DNA of 35,076 bases from JAHISC01 sp964645815 (GTDB taxonomy: Bacteria; Patescibacteriota; Patescibacteriia; UBA9934), in assembly GCA_964645815.1 (NCBI GenBank), contig CAZYCR010000007.1:1-35076 (forward strand), read 5' to 3'. This document shows, piece by piece, positions 23,036 to 28,985 of the stretch. Made by a program: the position numbers and the translations under genes. The notes under the pieces were generated by a model. That model made no database searches, was not told the DNA's origin, and saw nothing but the letters and a program-made list of their open reading frames with translations. Position 1 is the stretch's first letter, and the number at the start of each line of letters is the position of its first letter.

Positions 23036-23158
23036 AGGCTGATTAAAAAAATATTAAACGTTTGTCATAGTCAAAACTGAATTTCGATTAAAAATGTATA
23101 GTCTAGAATACGGGTCGATCCGATTCACCAAATGACTTAATATTTTGTTAATCAGCCT
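23036..23158 (+). repeat. Structured element family 1, copy b
   Basis: Arms 23036-23057 and 23137-23158 pair in 21 of 22 positions (AGGCTGATTAA...ATATTAA). The arm sequence is unrelated to copies a and c, while the core blocks are the same: ACGTTTGTC (23058-23066), AGAATACGGGTC (23105-23116), ACCAAATGACTT (23127-23138). The gaps between blocks (38 and 10 bases) match the other copies. The right arm includes the last three codons and stop of the NMN adenylyltransferase-like gene (stop at 23148-23150). Confidence 0.75.
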
Positions 23159-23642
23159 GAGCGGCAATCCAATCCATAACAATATCATTGGCACCGCCTG
23201 GTACTTTTTCCATCCAGCCTCGGTCATTGTTTTTAATCATTTCTCTTATTTCTGCACTAACATGCCCTGGTACTGGAACAATTTTTTTAGTTGCAATACC
23301 TGCTTCTTCAGCCAAAGCTAAAACGTTATCATTGCCGCTCCAAATCATTGGTTCCTCAGGATCTCCAGCTGCTTCCAAAACTTTATCCAGCCATTCCTTA
23401 TCTTCAGCACAATCGTGAACAACGACAATATCAGCATCAACAATATCCTCAGCCAATAAAGCAGCACTAATCATTTCCCTCACCTCTTCTTCAGAAAAAA
23501 GATCATCCGCTCCCAGCTGGCCTTCACCATTATTACAGATAACAATAACACCGCGGCCACAAGTTTTCATCATCCCATTCACAACCATCAGTTGACCGTT
23601 ATGAAAAGGTTGAAAACGACCTGGAAAAATACAAGTTGCCAT
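23148..23642 (-). CDS. Nicotinamide-nucleotide adenylyltransferase-like protein (NadM type)
   Basis: 164 residues from ATG 23642. The N-terminus ATCIFPGRFQPFHNGQL is the cytidylyltransferase-like signature; the usual HxGH is HNGQ here, so the second His is replaced by Gln. The C-terminal VSAEIREMI fits the ISxxxIR motif that binds phosphate, with GHVSAEIR typical of NadM enzymes. The substrate is probably NMN, making NAD, but related enzymes use other nucleotides and the HNGQ change leaves activity open. The frame reaches 23690, but that start would overlap the DUF362 gene, and homology begins at ATG 23642. The 3' end lies in structured element family 1 copy b. Confidence 0.85.
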   Translation of the reverse strand: MATCIFPGRFQPFHNGQLMVVNGMMKTCGRGVIVICNNGEGQLGADDLFSEEEVREMISAALLAEDIVDADIVVVHDCAEDKEWLDKVLEAAGDPEEPMIWSGNDNVLALAEEAGIATKKIVPVPGHVSAEIREMIKNNDRGWMEKVPGGANDIVMDWIAAQAD

Positions 23643-23658
23643 AAGAAAAATTATTGAG

Positions 23659-24585
23659 TTACGGAGTGGTTGTACGTCTCCACGCTCCAATTATATCATC
23701 AAAGTGGGCTGGCTTTTCAAATTCCCTGGTTAATTCATGCATGAGCATTGGCGGGACATCGATATGAGTTAAATCGATACTGCCCAAACCTTCTTCTGCC
23801 GCCATAGCCAAATAACCAATATCGTGCGGATCAATTCCCATCAAAGTAGACGCGACAGCGTCAACCGCTAAGGCATCAAAGCCGGCAATAACCACATTCA
23901 TTTGCACGGCGGTACCGCCTGAAGGTCCGTCACCTTCCATGGCTGTTATTCCGTCAATAACAGCAATATCACAAGGTAGTTGCCGATAAAGCTCCATGAT
24001 TGTTCGATGATGCGCCCAAGCTCCTTCTTCGTGCAACCATGGCCAGCGAGCCCAAACTCGACCAGTCGCACTTATCCGTGGCGGCACAATCCAGGTGCCA
24101 ACAGCCCAATTTTTAACCGCAAGAGTTACGCCGACATCACGATGCATTTTCATTGGCGTTAAAGAAATCTTCAGACCAGCTTCGGTGGCTAGCTTGGAAC
24201 GCCGAATAGTATTTTTACTGCCGTCGGCTTTAATTGAATAACCTTCAACGTATTTGTCATCATTGAGGTCAACCAATTCCAAATTATCGTATTCCTCAAG
24301 CAGACGATCGAAACCAAAATTTCTAAAAGCCGCGGCTGTGCCGTGATACGAAGCATCTCCCACATGAATTTTTGCAGCCGAGTGGGTACGAATAGAATCA
24401 ACTAAACCGCGAACAGCATCAATGTGAGTTGAAGCTATTTGAATTTCATGATGTACCAAATTGACCTTAATCAAAATCGAAGTTGCGGCTTTGACTCGAG
24501 TAATAAAATCGTCGCCCAGGGCTTCAACAGCTTGGTGGACGACTTGGCGTCGACTGTGACCGGTTTCTAAGGCGACTTGAATCAT
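23659..24585 (-). CDS. DUF362 domain protein
   Basis: 308 residues of DUF362 type. Visible features are ILIKVNLV near residue 37, VGDASYHG, KISLTPMKMHRDVGVTLAVKNWAVGTW, an aspartate-rich DIAVIDGITAMEGDGPSGG and DALAVDAVASTLMGIDPHDIGYL, all conserved in the family. There is no ferredoxin-like Cys cluster, so it is the form without an iron-sulfur domain. Function is unknown. TTTACA (24620-24615), 16 bases, TAAACT (24598-24593) lies 7 bases before ATG 24585, another near-leaderless start. The next gene on the same strand starts 16 bases after its stop. Confidence 0.88.
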   Translation of the reverse strand: MIQVALETGHSRRQVVHQAVEALGDDFITRVKAATSILIKVNLVHHEIQIASTHIDAVRGLVDSIRTHSAAKIHVGDASYHGTAAAFRNFGFDRLLEEYDNLELVDLNDDKYVEGYSIKADGSKNTIRRSKLATEAGLKISLTPMKMHRDVGVTLAVKNWAVGTWIVPPRISATGRVWARWPWLHEEGAWAHHRTIMELYRQLPCDIAVIDGITAMEGDGPSGGTAVQMNVVIAGFDALAVDAVASTLMGIDPHDIGYLAMAAEEGLGSIDLTHIDVPPMLMHELTREFEKPAHFDDIIGAWRRTTTP

Positions 24586-24782
24586 GCCGGTAGTTTAACA
24601 CAGAGGTTTGAGTTGTAAAGTTGAGGCGGAAAAGTGACTGACCAAAAAATTGCAACTCATGAACAACCATTTATCGCTACGGATCAGAGCTCCAAAAACA
24701 AAAAAATAAGCCGATTATTAAAGGTGTTACTTAAGTATTGCAAAATTATAAATAAAAAAATGGATAGAAAATCCCAAAAATC

Positions 24783-24794
24783 GTCCGATCGGAC
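24783..24794. promoter_or_regulatory. 12-bp palindrome sharing the core of the gpmI palindrome
   Basis: GTCCGATCGGAC is a perfect palindrome in the 274-base gap between the ABC exporter and the DUF362 gene. Its core TCCGATCGGA is identical to the one at 13076-13085. Apart from it the gap holds only AT-rich sequence and a weak open frame that I do not accept. Confidence 0.3.
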
Positions 24795-24859
24795 AACAAT
24801 TGGAATACAAACAAAACGCCCCGTCAACACGAATAAAACCCGTTTATCGGATATATCAT

Positions 24860-26644
24860 TTACACATAATTACAGGCCTGAATCTCCCAGTAATCACGAT
24901 ACAAACTGTCTCGTTTGATTAAATCTTGATGTGTTCCCTGATCCACAATGCGACCTTTGTCCATGACTAAAATCGTATCTGCTGCCATAACTGTTGAAAG
25001 CCGGTGAGCGATGACAATCGTTGTTCTGTTTTTCATCACCTCACGCAAAGCTGCTTGCAAATCTCGCTCGGTTTTTGAGTCTAAAGCGCTTGTAGCTTCA
25101 TCGAGTACTAAAATCGGTGGGTCTTCCAAAAAGACGCGCGCAATGGCAATACGTTGTTTTTCACCGCCTGATAACTTAACTCCGCGCTCACCAACAACTG
25201 TTTGATAACCATTTGGCAAGTTTTTGATAAAGTTATGCGCTTGCGCTCGCTTGGCCGCATTTTCTATCTCTTTTTGCGAAGCGCTCGGTTTAGCGAGTTT
25301 GATATTTTGCAAAATTGTTTCGTGGAAAAGAACGTTTTCTTGCATCACAAGCCCGACGTTTTTCCGAAGACTTCCAAGCGTAAGATCGCGAATGTCCTGG
25401 CCATCGATCAAGATACTGCCTTTTTGTGGATCGTGAAATCGAAGCATCATTTTCGCTAAGGTCGATTTCCCAGCTCCTGATTCTCCAATGAGCGCAAAGG
25501 TCTTGCCGTCTGGAATGGTAAAAGAAATGTCCTTCAACACTTGCTTGCCATCTTTATACGAAAAATGGACACCATCAAAAACTACTTCTCCTTTGACTCG
25601 CTGTAATGCTTTTGCTGCTTTCCTATCTTCAATATCTGGAACTTCATAAAACAATTGAGAAATTCGATTTAGGCGAGAAAATGCCTCGAGTAAATATGGT
25701 AGACCATCAACAACCGTTAACACAGAGCCAAACATCACGTTAATAAACCCCAAAAACATAATCAACACACCCAGTGTCACCGTGCCCTGGATAATAAACA
25801 GCGTTCCCGCAATAAAAATCAACAAACGGCCAAACGTAAACATACCTCCGTATCCAGCGTAAGCAATAGCCCAACGTTTATTAATGCGCCGTTGTTCATT
25901 GTACGCTTCTTGAAATTGCCGATCGACCGACCGAATTCTTTCACGCTCTTTTACATAACTCTTCACATCCGTAATGTTTGCAAGTGTATCTCCTATGTAC
26001 CCCGAAATACCTTCCCATTTTGCATTGATCTTGTCCTGAATCGGCTCTGATTTTTTCAAATTGTAAATCCCAATGCCTATAATGATCATGACGGGAAAAA
26101 GAGAAATCAACGTCAGCCGCCAATCTGCGATAAACCCAATCGTTGCTGCCGAACAAAATAGTAATACAGCGCGTAAATACTTCATCACAATAGACTCATG
26201 AACGCGCCAATGTCCATCTTGTGCTTTATCGATCCTTTTGAGCAATTCTCCAGATCGAAATACTTCGAACCGTTTAATATCCAAGGCAAATATTTTCTGC
26301 AACCACCGGTGAAGTAAATCCTTCATTTGTAAATTACCTGATGCCCATGTGGCATACACGTGGGAAGCTCCAAACAATGTCCCAAAGACTAAAATTCCTC
26401 CCCAAGCAATAAAATACGGAGAAATTTCTGTAAATGTTTGGCTAACGGAAAATCCGTTTGTTGAAGCGCGAACGACAACGTCAACAATAGCTCCAAAAAT
26501 ATACGGTTCACTAACCGAAAATCCTGCTTCCAAGATGGCAAAAATAAATATTGACGGCAACACAAACCACGCCTTTCTTACAGACGGTTTTACCATCTGC
26601 CAAATCTTTTTGTATTCAATATTTCTCCGTTCCTCCTGATTCAT
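24860..26644 (-). CDS. ABC exporter, fused membrane and ATPase half-transporter
   Basis: 594 residues. An N-terminal domain with six predicted membrane helices (residues about 25-310) is followed by an ATPase domain: Walker A GESGAGKSTLAK, Q-loop GLVMQENVLFHET, signature LSGGEKQRIAIARV, Walker B ILVLDEATSALD and switch His in IAHRLSTV. This is the MsbA/LmrA-like exporter type; it should act as a homodimer or with a partner half, but no second half-transporter gene is adjacent. The substrate (lipid, drug or peptide) cannot be told. ATG 26644 lies 6 bases after TATAAT (26651-26656) in an extended -10 context. Confidence 0.93.
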   Translation of the reverse strand: MNQEERRNIEYKKIWQMVKPSVRKAWFVLPSIFIFAILEAGFSVSEPYIFGAIVDVVVRASTNGFSVSQTFTEISPYFIAWGGILVFGTLFGASHVYATWASGNLQMKDLLHRWLQKIFALDIKRFEVFRSGELLKRIDKAQDGHWRVHESIVMKYLRAVLLFCSAATIGFIADWRLTLISLFPVMIIIGIGIYNLKKSEPIQDKINAKWEGISGYIGDTLANITDVKSYVKERERIRSVDRQFQEAYNEQRRINKRWAIAYAGYGGMFTFGRLLIFIAGTLFIIQGTVTLGVLIMFLGFINVMFGSVLTVVDGLPYLLEAFSRLNRISQLFYEVPDIEDRKAAKALQRVKGEVVFDGVHFSYKDGKQVLKDISFTIPDGKTFALIGESGAGKSTLAKMMLRFHDPQKGSILIDGQDIRDLTLGSLRKNVGLVMQENVLFHETILQNIKLAKPSASQKEIENAAKRAQAHNFIKNLPNGYQTVVGERGVKLSGGEKQRIAIARVFLEDPPILVLDEATSALDSKTERDLQAALREVMKNRTTIVIAHRLSTVMAADTILVMDKGRIVDQGTHQDLIKRDSLYRDYWEIQACNYV

Positions 26645-26650
26645 GCAACT

Positions 26651-26656
26651 ATTATA
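26651..26656 (-). promoter_or_regulatory. Extended -10 box of the ABC exporter gene
   Basis: TGCTATAAT on the minus strand, 6 bases before ATG 26644; no ribosome binding site fits between, so the mRNA is probably leaderless. Confidence 0.6.
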
Positions 26657-26738
26657 GCATAGCCATTGACGATTTTCTCATCCGCCTAACCCTATGGATT
26701 TTGTCGTGCTCGCTCTAAGCTCGCTTGTCCTGAGTTGG

Positions 26739-26766
26739 CGTCAACCTGCCTCCTGGCAGCTTGACG
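26739..26766. repeat. Perfect hairpin between exporter and tRNA-Gln
   Basis: CGTCAA-C-CTGCC-TCCT-GGCAG-C-TTGACG: 11 bp with one symmetric C-C mismatch and a 4-base loop. It sits in the 225-base gap 26645-26869, which otherwise holds no gene. Function unknown. Confidence 0.5.
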
Positions 26767-26831
26767 GACGCTCGGTTGCTCACATTAGTTCGCACCTCGC
26801 TTCCAACTCGTTCGAATCCCTGCTACACAGA

Positions 26832-26868
26832 AAATGAAAAACAGCCACCTTACGGTGGTTGTTTTTCA
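26832..26868 (-). terminator. Terminator of tRNA-Gln
   Basis: On the minus strand ATGAAAAACAACCACC-GTAA-GGTGGC-TGTTTTTCAT: a GC-rich inner stem with A- and T-rich flanks, beginning 2 bases after the tRNA CCA end. A clear intrinsic terminator. Confidence 0.8.
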
Positions 26869-26869
26869 T

Positions 26870-26943
26870 TGGTTCCCGGACAGGGATTCGAACCCCGATT
26901 CCCAGGACCAAAACCTGGTGTCCTGCCATTAGACGATCCGGGA
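26870..26943 (-). tRNA. tRNA-Gln, anticodon TTG
   Basis: 74 bases including an encoded CCA. Acceptor stem TCCCGGA/TCCGGGA with discriminator A, anticodon stem CCAGG/CCTGG around TTTTGGT (anticodon TTG), and the T-loop GGTTCGAATCC. The anticodon TTG reads CAA and, by wobble, CAG glutamine codons. It carries its own terminator. The 5' flank contains a near-copy of the tRNA start (see the repeat at 26936-27023). Confidence 0.96.
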
Positions 26944-27023
26944 GCGATGCGAGAGAAGAGCAAAGCTTGCTTTAGCTCTTCCGAGCGAGCGAACCGGATA
27001 CCGAAAGTATCCGGGAGCGATGC
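26936..27023 (-). repeat. 15-bp direct repeat spanning the tRNA-Gln 5' end
   Basis: ATCCGGGAGCGATGC (plus-strand letters) occurs at 26936-26950, overlapping the tRNA start, and again at 27009-27023. The 73-base period holds an 8-bp hairpin CCGGATAC/GTATCCGG (26994-27014) and GAAGAGC/GCTCTTC. On the minus strand the outer copy begins TCCCGGAT, identical to the first bases of the tRNA. Confidence 0.6.
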
Positions 27024-27072
27024 AATCAATGTGCCAAAATAATACGCTAAAACCCCGGACTTGTCAATCACT

Positions 27073-27753
27073 TTACTGCCTTCTCGTTAAGTCCTGACGA
27101 ATATGATCCAAAACTCTCGATGCTTGCTCGCGGCCTCCCAAACCAAAGGCCAAACCACCAGCCAAAGCAACCATCGCCACAAAGCCGGTGAACAAAGTCT
27201 GAATCAAACCTTGAGCAATACCTAACTGCACCAAAGCGGCCATAAAGCTGAAAACTACAATTGACCACTTAGCAATTCCAGCTAAGAAAGTAACGTTGTG
27301 CAATTGCGCAGCTTTGACAGCTGACATAATTACTCCTTGAACAAAATTCGCCAACAGAACACCAACCAACAAGATGATAATAGCAATTATGACGTTCGGG
27401 ATGTAAGAAATGACTTGTGAAAGGAAAATTGTAACTTGCGTCCATTCCAAAACATCAGCAGCAGCGATCAAGGCAAAAATGATGATAAACCATTTAACAA
27501 TCCAACCAAGCACTGCGCCAACGTCTAATTTTAGTCCCATTTTGGCAAAAAGATCGTTAACTTCTAATTTTTCTAAAAGTTCATCAATTTTGAGCATCTT
27601 TACAATCCTCTCAATCAGAGACTTTAAGACCTGAGCAATAATCAATCCGAGTAGGAAAACGACTACTGCAAAGACGAATCTTGGCAAGAAAAGTACGACC
27701 TGGGCCCATAAATCGACAAAGGCCGATCGTATTACTTCAACGTAAGAAGGCAT
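27073..27753 (-). CDS. TM-helix family membrane protein (mechanosensitive channel-like)
   Basis: 226 residues, mostly hydrophobic. Two repeats of the conserved TM-helix unit are visible: FLPRFVFAVVVFLLGLIIAQVLKSLI (about 23-48) and YIPNVIIAIIILLVGVLLANFVQGVI (about 117-142), each preceded by a helical linker. A third hydrophobic hairpin ends in ALAGGLAFGLGGREQASRVLDHI, which resembles the pore-lining and following segment of MscS-type channels but without the cytoplasmic beta domain. The likely role is a small channel or osmotic safety valve; this is family inference. Confidence 0.8.
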   Translation of the reverse strand: MPSYVEVIRSAFVDLWAQVVLFLPRFVFAVVVFLLGLIIAQVLKSLIERIVKMLKIDELLEKLEVNDLFAKMGLKLDVGAVLGWIVKWFIIIFALIAAADVLEWTQVTIFLSQVISYIPNVIIAIIILLVGVLLANFVQGVIMSAVKAAQLHNVTFLAGIAKWSIVVFSFMAALVQLGIAQGLIQTLFTGFVAMVALAGGLAFGLGGREQASRVLDHIRQDLTRRQ

Positions 27754-27807
27754 ATAATGAGAGTTATTAAGTTAATGAGTTATATAGTGGCCTACAGATG
27801 AATCCTA

Positions 27808-28230
27808 TCACTTCAATTTCCGCTTGAGACTATCTCTTGTGGATTTCGTGATTTGTGGCGTATTTTCATAAATCGGTAAAAGTCTCTCCCCTTTCTGTAC
27901 AAATTCAGCCGTGTCCTCTTGAATCGCTCGGACTGAATCAATATCTTGTTCATCTTTCACTTTTAATAGTCCGAATAGTTCCAGATTTTGAGTCAAGGCT
28001 AAAACATTGGCAATCGTAACTATTGTTCTGAGTGATGTGGCTGACCCAGGCCCAATGATTAGATAAATCGTCTCAATGTCTTTAACTGATTTTTTTCGAG
28101 CTAACAAAAAATCTTCTATTGCCGCAAGAAAAGTTTCTGGCTCACCGGAATGCGTGAATAAAGATTTCTCATCATCAATATCAGCTAAAACTAATTCTTT
28201 GATATCTTGGCCATTGAGGTACAGTCTCAT
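27808..28230 (-). CDS. TsaB-like protein, short
   Basis: 140 residues. The middle LIIGPGSATSLRTIVTIANVLAL corresponds to the GPGSFTGLR motif of TsaB (YeaZ), with Ala replacing Phe and Ser replacing Gly; the preceding helix with LLARKKSVKDIETIYLI is also TsaB-like. Only the N-terminal half of a typical TsaB (about 220 residues) is present, and the usual N-terminal ILAIDTS is replaced by a strand without those residues. TsaB is a scaffold for t6A tRNA modification with TsaD. Whether this short form still binds TsaD is unknown. Its ATG overlaps the regulator gene stop by 4 bases, so they are coupled. Confidence 0.7.
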   Translation of the reverse strand: MRLYLNGQDIKELVLADIDDEKSLFTHSGEPETFLAAIEDFLLARKKSVKDIETIYLIIGPGSATSLRTIVTIANVLALTQNLELFGLLKVKDEQDIDSVRAIQEDTAEFVQKGERLLPIYENTPQITKSTRDSLKRKLK

Positions 28231-28892
28231 ATCACTTCATCTAAACTGTTGATAAGCACAACTTTATCAGTGTTTATTAGTGATTCTAAAAATCTGTCTT
28301 TTATATCACAGCGATACAAGAACTCATCCTTTGGCATATAAGTGTAATTCAATTCTCGACCTACTTGCCGTTCAAAATTTTCAATGGCATTTTGCAGGCT
28401 TTCCGCCTCAATTTCACCTACAATCAATATATCAGATGGTACGTCCATGTCATCGATAAAGCGTCCGGTGAGGAACAATAAATCAACCGTTCCTTTTTCT
28501 TTCAATTCTTCAACAAATGATCTGTTCATGAGTACCGCTGACTTTTTCATGATGCCACGCATCTCGTTGAAGAAAGTAAAACCAGCATTAGCTTTGTAGT
28601 ATTTTTTCTTTACGGCTTTTTTGCCACCGGATTTTTCTTTTGGCAAATCTTTTTCTTTATCAAGAATCTTCCCCTCAACTTCGAGAACAATTCCAATATC
28701 CACCAGGTTCTTTAGTTCTCGTCTAACCGAATTAAGCTGCGCATCAATTCGTCGCGTAAGCTCACGAACATAAAAAGCTCTTTCGGGATTCTCTAAAAAA
28801 AGACTAAGAAGCCTAACTCTGGTCTTTGAACCAAATAACTGTTCAATCTTGAACTCCACCTCGTTGTTTTCAATCTCATTTGTCATAAGCAT
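28227..28892 (-). CDS. Winged-helix regulator with nucleotidyltransferase-like domain
   Basis: About 221 residues from ATG 28892 (a TTG further up at 28910 is possible but has poor ribosome binding site spacing). The N-terminus is a winged helix: LFGSKTRVRLLSLFLENPERAFYVRELTRRI, then LNSVRRELKNLVDIGIVLEVE as recognition helix and wing. A lysine-rich linker (KKAVKKKYYKAN) leads to a C-terminal domain with LLFLTGRFIDDMDVPSDILIVGEI, which resembles the fold of DNA polymerase beta-type nucleotidyltransferases without a clear catalytic Asp pair. It is translationally coupled to the TsaB-like gene and divergent from the large plus-strand gene. A local regulator is likely. Confidence 0.75.
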   Translation of the reverse strand: MLMTNEIENNEVEFKIEQLFGSKTRVRLLSLFLENPERAFYVRELTRRIDAQLNSVRRELKNLVDIGIVLEVEGKILDKEKDLPKEKSGGKKAVKKKYYKANAGFTFFNEMRGIMKKSAVLMNRSFVEELKEKGTVDLLFLTGRFIDDMDVPSDILIVGEIEAESLQNAIENFERQVGRELNYTYMPKDEFLYRCDIKDRFLESLINTDKVVLINSLDEVI

Positions 28893-28925
28893 GGTAAATT
28901 TTGTATTCAATCCCCCTTGCCTGAC

Positions 28926-28955
28926 TTGGCGCTTTATATATACTAAGTGTAGAAT
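28926..28955 (+). promoter_or_regulatory. Promoter of the 724-codon plus-strand gene
   Basis: TTGGCG (28926-28931), 18 bases, TAGAAT (28950-28955), about 30 bases before ATG 28986; AAAGGG gives a ribosome binding site 8 bases before the start. It overlaps the upstream region of the divergent regulator gene. Confidence 0.6.
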
Positions 28956-28985
28956 GATAGTGAAATTTCGTAAAGGGCTTATCCA

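Noticed and set aside
24634..24918. 94-codon plus-strand open frame between DUF362 and the exporter
   Set aside because: GTG start with no clear ribosome binding site, low-complexity Lys/Asn/Thr composition, and it overlaps the end of the exporter gene by 58 bases.
26790..26830. Second tRNA on the plus strand next to tRNA-Gln
   Set aside because: Only a T-loop-like GTTCGAATCC is present; the T-stem does not pair and no anticodon arm or acceptor stem can be found.
26761..27042. 93-codon plus-strand frame across tRNA-Gln
   Set aside because: It is antisense to a clear tRNA and its terminator.
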